Below are positions 17,146-25,684 of a DNA stretch of 64,000 nucleotides, piece by piece. This stretch comes from Nanosynbacter sp. (GTDB lineage Bacteria > Patescibacteriota > Saccharimonadia > Saccharimonadales > Saccharimonadaceae). The position numbers and the translations under genes are program-made. Each line of letters opens with the position of its first letter. Positions within the stretch are counted from its first letter, which is position 1. The notes under the pieces are model-generated. The model made no database searches. It had not been told where the DNA came from and saw only the letters and a program-made list of their open reading frames with translations. The stretch is taken from assembly GCA_015257455.1 (NCBI GenBank), contig JABZKD010000003.1, positions 1-64,000 of the forward strand. The letters are read 5' to 3'.

Positions 17146-17688
17146 TTAGTTCTTGGTAACAGTGTAAACGATAACGTCTTCGTAGGTACCTTGGCGTTGT
17201 GCTGCACCTGGTTCGATGCGGTAGGTCATAGCAACAGCTTCAGTTGAAGGACCGGTAGTGTTCTTAACTACAAGAGCGGTTTCAGAATTTTTAACCATAG
17301 CGGTGTCAACAGTGAGATCACCACCCTTGAGGCTCCAAGAACCAGTACCAGAAGCGGCGGTTGGGATGAAGTCTACACCAGCGACAGAACCGGTGATACC
17401 AGCAGCGCGGAGAGAAGTGTCTTCATCTTTGTCTTTAACGGTGATTTTAAGACCAGCAGCGTTGTTAGTAGCAGCGGTAAGGTTAGAAGTGGCAGAACCA
17501 GCTTCACCTGGAGTTTTGTTACCAGCATCAGCGGTAGCGTTATCATTAGCGATAGAGATACCTTCTTGAACAGTAACCTTAACGGTGGTTTCAGAGTTGT
17601 TAGCAGCAAAGGTTGCTAGTGGAAGTGAAGCAACACCGAGTCCAGCTAAAACGCCGAAAGTTGCCATGATTTTTGCATATTTTGTCAT
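17146..17688 (-). CDS. Small secreted WxL-like protein (copy 1)
   Basis: A 180-residue exported protein with a signal peptide ending FAA-NN, followed by an Ala/Thr/Asn-rich mature region. It contains one W-x-L (GSWSLKGGD, about residues 118-126) and ends YEDVIVYTVTKN, a WxL-type terminal strand with Tyr in place of the second Trp. It has a strong promoter and its own terminator, so it is a monocistronic and probably abundant surface protein. A pilin or S-layer-like subunit is the alternative reading. Confidence 0.7.
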   Translation of the reverse strand: MTKYAKIMATFGVLAGLGVASLPLATFAANNSETTVKVTVQEGISIANDNATADAGNKTPGEAGSATSNLTAATNNAAGLKITVKDKDEDTSLRAAGITGSVAGVDFIPTAASGTGSWSLKGGDLTVDTAMVKNSETALVVKNTTGPSTEAVAMTYRIEPGAAQRQGTYEDVIVYTVTKN

Positions 17689-17756
17689 AATATTTCCTTT
17701 ATTAAATATTAACAGTTTTTTTGTTTTTTACTTGTATTGACCTTCAAGTTACTATT

Positions 17757-17785
17757 AATTTATCATGCTAATGCTTAGTCGTCAA
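17757..17785 (-). promoter_or_regulatory. Promoter of WxL-like copy 1
   Basis: Minus-strand TTGACG (17785-17780), 17-nt spacer, TAAATT (17762-17757), followed by an approximately 60-nt leader with AAAGGA before the ATG. Confidence 0.65.
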
Positions 17786-17812
17786 TAGATTTTACTGAAA
17801 TTAAATTGAATT

Positions 17813-18451
17813 TTATTGTGGAAAACTTTTGAGGAAATTTTCGAGTGATTTACAGAGGTGAAAAAGCTTTTCGGGATGGGTGAGATCGCGATAATCACGA
17901 TTAATTTCGAGCTGCAAAACTTCAATATTAGTATTTCCATGGACGGTTTTGGTAATGCCACCGCCTTTAAACGGATTGTTTTCGGCGACTGGCGCGATTC
18001 CCTGATTTAGGAGAGCAGTTTTCAAAGCTTTGACAGTCTGAGGCTTGGCGCTTACGCCGTCGAGTGAACCAATTTGGATGGCAAAATCATGATGCGAGGC
18101 GGCACCATGGATGTCTAATACGAGTTGAATTTGATAATTTTTTATTACTTCGAGAAGCTGACGCTTGTAATTTTCCATTTCTGGTTTATTCGGGTCGATA
18201 CCATCAGAATTTTCTTTAATCAGGAGGAAGGCACCAGTTTTTAAAGCCAGATATTTCACAATGGCCTTAGTGTAGCCTTCGCGCATTTTAAAATTGCCGT
18301 CTTCTTTAAGAAAATTTACGGTATGCGGGGCAGAAAGCAAAATCGGCGTAGTTCCCTCTTCAAAATGGATTAGTTCCGAAGTATTGTCACGTTCGAGTTG
18401 AAAGATTTGACGCTGAAAATCGGAAAGCTCGGCCGGATCGATAGTGTTCAT
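17813..18451 (-). CDS. N-formylglutamate amidohydrolase-family protein
   Basis: A 212-residue protein with FGase-fold signatures: LLSAPHTVNF near the N-terminus, LVLDIHGAA in the middle and LQLEINRDYRD near the C-terminus, supplying His/Glu zinc ligands. Family members deformylate N-formylglutamate or hydrolyse related amide bonds; no histidine-degradation genes are nearby, so the substrate is unknown. I chose the ATG at 18451 because a -10 TATTAT (18463-18458) ends 6 nt before it; the longer frame would cross that promoter. It is divergent from the next gene with only 34 nt between starts. Confidence 0.78.
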   Translation of the reverse strand: MNTIDPAELSDFQRQIFQLERDNTSELIHFEEGTTPILLSAPHTVNFLKEDGNFKMREGYTKAIVKYLALKTGAFLLIKENSDGIDPNKPEMENYKRQLLEVIKNYQIQLVLDIHGAASHHDFAIQIGSLDGVSAKPQTVKALKTALLNQGIAPVAENNPFKGGGITKTVHGNTNIEVLQLEINRDYRDLTHPEKLFHLCKSLENFLKSFPQ

Positions 18452-18485
18452 GGTTATATAATAACAGAATGCTATAATAATAACT

Positions 18486-19184
18486 ATGGAAGGCGAATTC
18501 ATACAGCGCATTGTGCGCGAAGCCGAAGAATTGTTGTCACGAGATTTTGCAGTTTACGCCAAAGGGGATGAAGGGGATTTGGTGACGGACGCAGATTATC
18601 TGGTGGAGAGATTTTTGATTGAAAAAATCCAGGCGGAATATCCAGATTTTGCAATTATTAGTGAAGAATTTAATCTGGATACTAAGCTCTCTGAGAATTG
18701 CTTCATTATCGACCCGATTGACGGGACGAAAAATTTTGCAAACGGTTTGCCGCTTTGGGGAATTCAAGTGGCTTGTCGTAAAAACGGGGAGACTATCGCA
18801 AGCGTGATTGATTTGCCGGCGCTGAAGGAGTTTTATTTTGCCGATGAAAGTGGCGCTTATCTGAACGGAGAGAAAATCTCGGTGTGCGAGGTGCCGATTC
18901 TGAATGCATTTTATGCGGTGATTGGTGGGGATGTAATCGAAGCGGCGACCAGAATGCAGAAATACGGCTCGACCCACCGGGTATTCGGCGCAACCAGTGT
19001 GGCTTTCGCGTTTCTAGCGGCTGGAAGAATGCACGGAGTGGGTTTTCGGGCAGAAAATCCTTGGGACTTTGAACCGGGATTATTCTTAGCCAAGCAAGCG
19101 GGAGCGGTAGTGAAGAGCGAACCTGGTTTTCATGCAGCAGCGATGAATGAAGAGTTTCTTAGGATGCTTGAAGATGTTAAATAA
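18486..19184 (+). CDS. Inositol monophosphatase-family phosphatase (SuhB/CysQ-like)
   Basis: A 232-residue Mg-dependent phosphatase. Motif A is IIDPIDGTKNFANGLP, an acidic residue lies upstream in IISEE, and motif B is ENPWDFEPGLFLAKQAG. The substrate could be inositol phosphate, another sugar phosphate or 3'-phosphoadenosine phosphate. The -10 TATAAT (18473-18478) ends 7 nt before the ATG with no Shine-Dalgarno, so it is predicted leaderless. Confidence 0.88.
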   Translation: MEGEFIQRIVREAEELLSRDFAVYAKGDEGDLVTDADYLVERFLIEKIQAEYPDFAIISEEFNLDTKLSENCFIIDPIDGTKNFANGLPLWGIQVACRKNGETIASVIDLPALKEFYFADESGAYLNGEKISVCEVPILNAFYAVIGGDVIEAATRMQKYGSTHRVFGATSVAFAFLAAGRMHGVGFRAENPWDFEPGLFLAKQAGAVVKSEPGFHAAAMNEEFLRMLEDVK

Positions 19185-19261
19185 AAAATATGCCCTCAAC
19201 CGTAAAGTATGAGGGGATGGCGGGTATTCCCGAATATATTTATTTTATTTGATTTTATCTT

Positions 19262-20515
19262 TTATGACAATAATCCAGATTGAATTTTATTCGCTAATGC
19301 TTCGCCAACACGAGTGATACACCCAACGACAAGCGCGTTACCCATAAAGAATGCCCTCTTAGTATCAGATACACCATCTAATCTAGTATGGTTATCTGGA
19401 AACATATCTAAACGCTCTAATTCGACTGGCGTTAATCTTCGATACTTACCACTCTCAGTTACAACTACATGTTTAAATCTTGAAGGACCAGATCCACCTT
19501 CGCCAGTAATTATAGTCCTGGATGGCGCATCAAGATTATCAGGAAAAGTTACTGGACCTTCACTATAGTGATATTTAAAGCCAGTGCTACTAGTTCTCTC
19601 TTCTTTTTTTGCCCCTTTTAAATATGTCCAAGTTGGAAGTTTTTCATCATCAATAAAGAAACTTTCCGGTACATCTTTTTCATCAAGAAGAATATCTCGT
19701 AATAACGTTCTTTTGCCTTCATAAATTGGAGTAAAATCTGAAGTCCAGACCTCTCTATTTTTTACATATCCACAGGTTTTAAATGGTGAAATTTTTGGCT
19801 TTTCTTTGGAAAAATTCTCAGAGATTTCAGCGAGATCACCATTGATTTCGAAATGACTAATCATTCCTTTTAACTTAGAAGAGAAAGCCTCAGCCATAAC
19901 TGAATTATTTTCTAGGAAAGCTTGCTTATCTGAGTCATCAATTGAGGAATTTCTATAGCCTACAATATAAGTTCTTTTTCTTCTTTGAGGAAAACCATAA
20001 TCCGCAGCATTTACTACCTTCCATTCGATGGTATATCCCAAATCCGATAATGCAGCCAGCATAACAGCAAAATCTTTTCCCCTCTGGGAAGCTGGCGATT
20101 TCAGGAGCCTATCGACATTTTCTAAAAATAGAAATCTTGGCGCCTTGTCACCTTTTTTCTTCAAGATATTATAAATTGACCAAAACAGGACACCTTTTTT
20201 ACCAGTGATTCCCTCAGAGTTTTTCAAAGTTCTAGCTACGCTATAATCTTGACACGGAAAGCCACCGACTAACAGGTCGTGGTCCGGTATGATTGAAAAA
20301 TTTTCATTAACTACTTTTTCAATATCTTCATTACAGAAATTCTCATTACCAAATCTAGCAGAGTAAACTTCAGCAGCGTGCTGCCTGGTAGTCGATGGTT
20401 CCCATTGATTAGCCCAAATAGTTTCGTATGACACACTGGAATTTTTGACAGCATCTAACCCGATTCTAAAACCTCCTACCCCCGCAAAGAGCTCAATAAC
20501 ACCTATCTTTTTCAT
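19262..20515 (-). CDS. DNA (cytosine-5) methyltransferase of a Sau3AI-like system
   Basis: Type II modification enzyme transferring a methyl group from SAM to cytosine C5. Motif I is FAGVGGF (10-16), the catalytic PC motif is GFPCQDYS with Cys88, motif VI is ENV (132-134), and the C-terminal motif X region is around FFMGNALVVGC. Full length at 417 residues. The -10 TATAAT (20527-20522) ends 6 nt before the ATG. It is divergent from a Sau3AI/MutH-like nuclease, so GATC is the predicted target; that specificity is inferred from the partner. Confidence 0.93.
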   Translation of the reverse strand: MKKIGVIELFAGVGGFRIGLDAVKNSSVSYETIWANQWEPSTTRQHAAEVYSARFGNENFCNEDIEKVVNENFSIIPDHDLLVGGFPCQDYSVARTLKNSEGITGKKGVLFWSIYNILKKKGDKAPRFLFLENVDRLLKSPASQRGKDFAVMLAALSDLGYTIEWKVVNAADYGFPQRRKRTYIVGYRNSSIDDSDKQAFLENNSVMAEAFSSKLKGMISHFEINGDLAEISENFSKEKPKISPFKTCGYVKNREVWTSDFTPIYEGKRTLLRDILLDEKDVPESFFIDDEKLPTWTYLKGAKKEERTSSTGFKYHYSEGPVTFPDNLDAPSRTIITGEGGSGPSRFKHVVVTESGKYRRLTPVELERLDMFPDNHTRLDGVSDTKRAFFMGNALVVGCITRVGEALANKIQSGLLS

Positions 20516-20575
20516 AAAAAAATTATATCAGACCTTATGCTTTCGATCAAGAGTGTTTTTTAGTAGAATATAGAT

Positions 20576-20953
20576 ATGGAATATGATGCAAGCTCAGCAC
20601 AATCTATCCTGGAATATTCTAAGAAACTACCAGGACATTCTCTTGATGAACTGATAGATTTCACAGAGCTAGCAGAAAATCTTAAGAATAAAGGTAACTT
20701 AGGCACACTCGTCGAGGAGTATTTTTTCAAGATTCATCCTGGCAACGAACAGGCACCAGATTTTAAGAAAGCTGGAGTAGAACTAAAGACCACGGGTGTA
20801 ATTCGAAAAAGCAATGGGAGTTACAAAGCAAAAGAACGTCTAGTATTATCGATGATCGATTATCTTGGCTTAGTAAACGAATCCTGGGAAGATAATAGTT
20901 TAATGAAAAAAATGCAAACAAATGCTGATACTTTTCTACATTTACGACCGTGA
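20576..20953 (+). CDS. Sau3AI-like restriction endonuclease, N-terminal part (frameshifted)
   Basis: N-terminal MutH-like catalytic domain. The DxnExK triad is D62 in APDFKKAG, then E69 and K71 in GVELKTTG. The frame runs into an A7 run (20906-20912) after codon 110 and terminates after 125 residues; with six A's it would continue straight into the following ORF. The C5-methyltransferase gene lies divergently upstream. A possible -10 TAGAAT ends 6 nt before the ATG. As written only a truncated catalytic fragment is made, unless slippage restores the frame. Confidence 0.85.
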   Translation: MEYDASSAQSILEYSKKLPGHSLDELIDFTELAENLKNKGNLGTLVEEYFFKIHPGNEQAPDFKKAGVELKTTGVIRKSNGSYKAKERLVLSMIDYLGLVNESWEDNSLMKKMQTNADTFLHLRP

Positions 20954-21923
20954 TTTACCGGCAATAAAACGTAAATTTGCATTCAGACCACTACTGTGGG
21001 ATTTTCCAAAAAATGACCTTGAAATTATTCGCCAAGACTGGCAAACAATTGTAGATAAGGTTAAGGGAGGCCTGGCACATGAATTATCCGAAGGTGATAC
21101 TTTTTACCTAGCCGCATGCAGAAAAGGCTCGGGTGGAAGTAAAGAAGCTCTGAGAAAACAGCCGTTCTCTAGTGAACTTGCAAAATCACGTGCGTTCTCG
21201 TTAAAACCTTCTTATGTGAATAAGATGGTAGAGCTAGCTAATACTAAAGAAGACAATCAGAACGATTCGCTATTCTCATCAGAATATCAAGCCAGCGCTG
21301 GATTCTCAAATATTGTTAAAATGAGACTTCATAAATTTATCGGCAAAACAATTAAAGAGCTTGCTATAGAATTAGATTTTCATAATCTTAATAATGATAA
21401 ATCCTATCGTAGGTCACTCGTGATTCGAATGCTTGGCGGAAAAACAAAACAACTAAAAGAATTAGTCGAAGCAGATATTGAACTAAAAGTAATCACGGTT
21501 AGGGATAAATTTAAACCCAAAGAAGATATGTCTTTTCCGTATTTTTCATATTTTGAAATATCAGAGCAGGAATGGGAGGATTCTGAATTTTTCAAGATAT
21601 TGGAGCATAAATTTCTATTTGCGGTTTTTGAGGAAAAAGATGATGGCGAGATGATTTTTAGAGGTGCAAACTTCTGGAATATGCCATATGAAGATAAATT
21701 GGAGGCGCAAAAAGTCTGGGAAAAAACTAAATCCCAAATTATAGTAGGTCATGCGAAAGACCTGCCTAAAAAATCTGAGAATAGAGTTGCCCATGTCAGA
21801 CCTCATGCAAAAAATGCCTCGGATACACTAGATACTCCTCAAGGTATTCAATTAGTCAAAAAATGTTTCTGGTTAAATTCCAGTTATATTCAATCTCAAT
21901 TAAGACAAATTTTTAAAAGTTAA
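20922..21923 (+). CDS. Sau3AI-like restriction endonuclease, C-terminal part (frameshifted)
   Basis: Continues the MutH-like domain (LILFYIYDRD, LWDFPKNDLEIIRQDW, SEGDTFYLAACRKG) and then a second, regulatory MutH-like repeat (KTIKELAIELDF, ELVEADIELK) typical of Sau3AI. The internal ATG at 20922 has no ribosome site and would make a protein without the catalytic triad, so this is the 3' half of a single gene of about 450 codons. An A7 to A6 change joins the frames. Confidence 0.85.
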   Translation: MLILFYIYDRDLPAIKRKFAFRPLLWDFPKNDLEIIRQDWQTIVDKVKGGLAHELSEGDTFYLAACRKGSGGSKEALRKQPFSSELAKSRAFSLKPSYVNKMVELANTKEDNQNDSLFSSEYQASAGFSNIVKMRLHKFIGKTIKELAIELDFHNLNNDKSYRRSLVIRMLGGKTKQLKELVEADIELKVITVRDKFKPKEDMSFPYFSYFEISEQEWEDSEFFKILEHKFLFAVFEEKDDGEMIFRGANFWNMPYEDKLEAQKVWEKTKSQIIVGHAKDLPKKSENRVAHVRPHAKNASDTLDTPQGIQLVKKCFWLNSSYIQSQLRQIFKS

Positions 21924-22017
21924 ATTAAGCTAGTTGGTTCAATAAGCTTTTATCTTATAAATCTCAGATGTGCTATAATTAACAGAGAAGAAACTATAAA
22001 TTTAAGGAGTATTGATT

Positions 22018-23016
22018 TTGAATTTGAAGATTGGAATTGTGGGGCTACCGAACGTAGGGAAATCAACGCTTTTTAATGCCTTAACCAATGCACATGCTTT
22101 GGCGGCAAACTATCCATTTGCCACAATCGAGCCCAATGTCGGAATCGTACCGGTGCCAGATTCGCGTCTCGACGTTTTAGCCAAAATGTACGAAACCGAA
22201 AAAGTGATTCCGGCCACCGTGGAATTTGTCGATATTGCAGGACTTGTCGAAGGCGCCTCGAAGGGTGAAGGTCTGGGCAATAAATTCCTTGCTCACATCC
22301 GGGAATGTCAAATTATCTGTCATGTAGTGCGCGTGTTTAAGAACGACGATATTTTACACGTCTCGAAGGATTCTAATACGGCGGCGGAAGTTGATCCAAA
22401 ACAAGATATCGAAATTATTCAGACCGAGCTGGAGCTGGCGGATCTCGAAACGCGCGAAAAAGTGGAAGCGAAGCGCAAGAAAAACAAGGAACAGGAAGAA
22501 AAAATTCCATACCTCACGGAAAAGCCGGTGATTTACATGTTCAATGTGGACGAAAATGAACTGACGAATGAAGAGCTAAAAGCAGAGATGCGTGCACTAG
22601 TGGCGCCGAATCAGGCGGTTTTCGTCAATGCGAAACTTGAAGAAGAAATGGTGGGGATGACCTTGGCGGAGAAGAAAGATTTCCTCAGTAGCTATGGGGT
22701 AGATTATGATGCGCTTTCGGAACTGATTATTGCGGCTTATGACACGCTAGGTTTACAATCTTTCCTCACGGCTGGCAAGAAAGAAGTGCGAGCTTGGACT
22801 ATTAAAAAAGGCGCCACTGCACCAGAGGCGGCCGGCACGATTCATACCGATTTCCAAAGAGGCTTTATCGCGGCGAACGTGATGAAATATGATGACCTAG
22901 TAGCGCTAGGTAGTGAGCAAGCGGTGAAAGCCGCCGGAAAACTCGCCACCGTAGGCAAGACCTACGTGATGGAAGACGGCGATATTGTGGAATTTCGCTT
23001 CAATGTCAGTAAATAA
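22018..23016 (+). CDS. ychF: YchF/OLA1-family GTPase-ATPase
   Basis: Universally conserved Obg-related P-loop NTPase that binds ribosomes. G1 is GLPNVGKST, G3 is DIAGLVEGASKGEGLGNKFL, the G4 equivalent is MFNVDEN, and a C-terminal TGS domain includes HTDFQRGFIAANV. I chose TTG at 22018, 8 nt after AAGGAG; TTG at 22012 is too close to that site. Length 332 residues, slightly short for the family. Confidence 0.94.
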   Translation: MNLKIGIVGLPNVGKSTLFNALTNAHALAANYPFATIEPNVGIVPVPDSRLDVLAKMYETEKVIPATVEFVDIAGLVEGASKGEGLGNKFLAHIRECQIICHVVRVFKNDDILHVSKDSNTAAEVDPKQDIEIIQTELELADLETREKVEAKRKKNKEQEEKIPYLTEKPVIYMFNVDENELTNEELKAEMRALVAPNQAVFVNAKLEEEMVGMTLAEKKDFLSSYGVDYDALSELIIAAYDTLGLQSFLTAGKKEVRAWTIKKGATAPEAAGTIHTDFQRGFIAANVMKYDDLVALGSEQAVKAAGKLATVGKTYVMEDGDIVEFRFNVSK

Positions 23017-23108
23017 TCTCTAAAGTCCATTTTGTAGTAAAAAATGAAACAGCTGCCAAAGAGGTGCGGAAATTTCAAGAATGCAAAAAATATATTTGGA
23101 GCTAAGCT

Positions 23109-24182
23109 ATGATTTTAGGAATTGACGAAGTGGGGCGCGGGCCATATGCGGGGCCACTTGTGATTGGCGCCTGTATTTTGGGTGACTGGCAAAATTCCGA
23201 GAACGCAGAGTGGATCGAGAGGCTGACTGATTCGAAAAAATTATCGGCCAAACGTCGCGAAGAACTTTATGTTCTGATCAAAGAAAAAGCTTTGGCGACT
23301 GCAACTGGTTGGGTGAGTAGTGCGGAGATAGATGAGGTGGGGCTGAGCGAGGCCTTGAGGCTCGCGACTAGACGAGCGGTGGAGCAAATTCAAAAGACCA
23401 AGGTTCCCTTTTCGGAAATTATTATCGACGGGACGATGAATTTTTTGGTGGGGACGAAGCTGGAAAAATATGTCTCGACTCTGAAGAAAGGCGATTTTCT
23501 AGTGAAAGAAATTTCGGCCGCCAGCATCCTCGCAAAAGTGGAACGCGACAAATATATGACGGAATTAGACGCGGTTTATCCAGAATATGGCTTCGGCAAG
23601 CATGTCGGCTATGGCACGGCGGCACATCAAAAAGCCATGGAGAAATTCGGCTTAACACCGGAGCATCGCCGCAGTTTTCGCCCGGTACGAGAGATTGCGG
23701 AAGGCAACAACACTGCTAAACTTAAAACTACTACCAGATTAGAGACCGCTGCCGAACCTAAAAATACTAGCGAGCAAAAAACTAAAAACGAACAGAAAAT
23801 CACTAACGAGCAAAAAATTACCAACGAACAGAAAACCACCACCAAACAGCTGGGCGACCGGGGTGAACAAGTCGTAGTGGATTATCTGGAGGCATCTGGT
23901 CATGAAATTGTGGCGCGAAATTATAAAACAAAATTATTTGAGGTGGATATCATCTCGCGAAAAGCTCAGGTGCTTTATTTTACTGAGGTAAAATATCGAA
24001 GTGATCATGATTTTGGCGAGGCGCTGGATTTTATTGATAAAAAGAAACAGCAAAAAATGCATCTGGCGGTGGAAGGATTCATGGCGACACATCCGGAATA
24101 TACCGACTTTAGACCGACTTTAGCGGTGGCGGCAGTTGGAAAAGATTTTAAGCTAGAAGAGTGGTTCGAGCTCAGCGAATAG
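23109..24182 (+). CDS. rnhB: Fusion of ribonuclease HII and UPF0102 (YraN) endonuclease-like domain
   Basis: Residues 1-195 are RNase HII with catalytic D6/E7 (GIDEVGRGPYAGP) and D107 (IIIDGTMN), which removes ribonucleotides from DNA. Residues 198-247 are a low-complexity Lys/Thr/Glu linker holding three NEQK-type repeats. Residues 248-357 are a UPF0102/YraN domain with GDRGEQVVVDYL, D280 (FEVDII) and E293-x-K295 (TEVKYR), a restriction-endonuclease-like fold. In many bacteria rnhB and yraN are separate neighbours, so a fusion fits conserved gene order. No frameshift is needed; the ORF is continuous. Confidence 0.92.
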   Translation: MILGIDEVGRGPYAGPLVIGACILGDWQNSENAEWIERLTDSKKLSAKRREELYVLIKEKALATATGWVSSAEIDEVGLSEALRLATRRAVEQIQKTKVPFSEIIIDGTMNFLVGTKLEKYVSTLKKGDFLVKEISAASILAKVERDKYMTELDAVYPEYGFGKHVGYGTAAHQKAMEKFGLTPEHRRSFRPVREIAEGNNTAKLKTTTRLETAAEPKNTSEQKTKNEQKITNEQKITNEQKTTTKQLGDRGEQVVVDYLEASGHEIVARNYKTKLFEVDIISRKAQVLYFTEVKYRSDHDFGEALDFIDKKKQQKMHLAVEGFMATHPEYTDFRPTLAVAAVGKDFKLEEWFELSE

Positions 24183-24265
24183 ATTTTTTAAGGAGCGTGC
24201 GGTAAATGGATGGGCTTAGATATGTCGGATTTTAAAATGGATCTAAAGGATAAATTCGTTACGCA

Positions 24266-24295
24266 CAAAAAACAATCCCTTGCGGGATTGCTTTT
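24266..24295 (-). terminator. Terminator of rplS
   Basis: Minus-strand stem GCAATCCC / GGGATTGT followed by TTTTTTG, right after the rplS stop. Confidence 0.85.
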
Positions 24296-24298
24296 TAA

Positions 24299-24736
24299 TT
24301 AAGCTTCAGTGGCTTCGGCGGTTTCAGCGACAGCTTCGGTAGCTTCAACTTTTTCTTCTTTCAAAGTGTTGACAGCGGCACGGTCAAAGTCGCGAGCGAC
24401 GAGACGAGCAGACTTACCTGAGCGGTGGCGGAGGTAAGAGAGGTAGTTGCGGCGAACCTTAGCACGCTTGACTACTTCGATTTTTTCTACCAATGGGCTG
24501 TGAAGAAGGAAAGATTTTTCGACACCGATACCAGAGGCGATTTTGCGCACAACGATACGAGCAGTGTGAGATTCTTTGCGATCAACACGGATTACAACAC
24601 CTTCGAAAATCTGAAAACGGAACTTGTCGCCTTCTTTGATTTTCTGGGTAACCTTTACAGTATCACCAGAGCGAACATCGACAACAGCTTTCTTTTTCTG
24701 AGCGTCAGCAATATTTTTCAAGATTTGAAAACTCAT
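24299..24736 (-). CDS. rplS: 50S ribosomal protein bL19
   Basis: Recognisable bL19 sequence: VRSGDTVKVTQKIKEGDK, FEGVVIRVD, GVEKSFLLHSPLVEKIEVV and RAKVRRNYLSYLR. About 25 residues of Glu/Ala-rich C-terminal extension follow the conserved core. An AAAGG ribosome site precedes the ATG. Monocistronic. Confidence 0.96.
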   Translation of the reverse strand: MSFQILKNIADAQKKKAVVDVRSGDTVKVTQKIKEGDKFRFQIFEGVVIRVDRKESHTARIVVRKIASGIGVEKSFLLHSPLVEKIEVVKRAKVRRNYLSYLRHRSGKSARLVARDFDRAAVNTLKEEKVEATEAVAETAEATEA

Positions 24737-24800
24737 ATTTTACCTTTATTATTTAGAAACTTGGTTTATTTTAACATAGTTTTAGAGAAAATGGAAGAGG

Positions 24801-25676
24801 TCAGAGCTGACACTGGTACTTAGTAGCATCGGTCGGCTCGTAAGTGTCTAAGGTGAGAATAGCATCTTGGAGATTTTTTGGCAAATTATCACACTTTTCT
24901 TTCGACTCGGTGGCGAACGGTGCGACATATTTCCAAGAACCACCCGGCAGGTCGCGCTCGTAAATATCTGTAGAGACCGCGCCAGAATAAATGGTACGGT
25001 TCGGATTAAGGGGATTTGGATCGTTTGGGTTATTTTCGGTTTTCACGCGACTAAGCTTGGCATAAACCTTGGTACCGTCAGAGTTCGTAACGATACGGCC
25101 ACCAGTAATAGTGTAATTGTCACCAACTGTAGTGACGAGCTGATTAAAATTAATATTTAAATCATTCCACTTGACGATTTGTGGCTTACGATCGGACGGA
25201 GTTTTCTCGTTTTTATCACCGGTATCGGAGCCATCAGACTTTGGATCAGAACTTACCACCTTGGTTTTAGTGGCAGATTCATACTGCGCGATAATTTCGT
25301 CGCTATGCTTCAGGTCGTTTTGAAAATTAGTGATGAGTTTGGAATTTTTGGCATTACTGGCACCCATGGCGATAAAAGCATAGAGCGAAAGACCAGCGAA
25401 AAAGACGGCCAAAATCGAAGCGACGAGGGCAATCGGTTCGGCGTTATTCTTTTTCTTTTCACGAAGTTCACTGGAGTTATCGATGCTTTCGAGCAACTCC
25501 GGTGGCGTACCATAGGGAGTGGCAGGCTCAACAAAATCACTTTCTGGAGTTGACGTTTCTTCTGGGGTATCTGGGACGAAAGGACGAGAGAAAATATCGT
25601 CGGTGGAGGTATGGTTAGATGAGGACAGATTCTGAGATTCTGCTTCTTGGGGATTGATTTTTGGTTCTTCTGACAT
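24801..25676 (-). CDS. Single-pass membrane protein with coiled stalk and unknown ectodomain
   Basis: A 291-residue type II-like protein: acidic Ser/Thr/Pro-rich cytoplasmic region (1-80), KKK, one transmembrane helix (about 82-105), short coiled stalk (SKLITNFQNDLKHSDEIIAQYESATKTKV), a charged linker and a C-terminal extracellular domain with two late cysteines. The stalk resembles those of the proteins at 47922 and 48639 (AKYEEATQTKI), so it is a distant paralog. The start at 25676 lies 8 nt after the pilB stop, so it is probably co-transcribed with pilB. Function unknown. Confidence 0.8.
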   Translation of the reverse strand: MSEEPKINPQEAESQNLSSSNHTSTDDIFSRPFVPDTPEETSTPESDFVEPATPYGTPPELLESIDNSSELREKKKNNAEPIALVASILAVFFAGLSLYAFIAMGASNAKNSKLITNFQNDLKHSDEIIAQYESATKTKVVSSDPKSDGSDTGDKNEKTPSDRKPQIVKWNDLNINFNQLVTTVGDNYTITGGRIVTNSDGTKVYAKLSRVKTENNPNDPNPLNPNRTIYSGAVSTDIYERDLPGGSWKYVAPFATESKEKCDNLPKNLQDAILTLDTYEPTDATKYQCQL

Positions 25677-25684
25677 AGTTTTCC

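Noticed and set aside
20906..20922. Programmed ribosomal frameshift in the Sau3AI-like gene
   Set aside because: The common -1 slip would reach a stop within a few codons; a +1 step is needed, and no stimulatory stop or structure is evident. Homopolymer indel or slippage is simpler.
24183..24270. Short ORF between rnhB-yraN and rplS
   Set aside because: It would have to read through the rplS terminator, and the nearest ribosome-like site leads to only a 9-codon frame.
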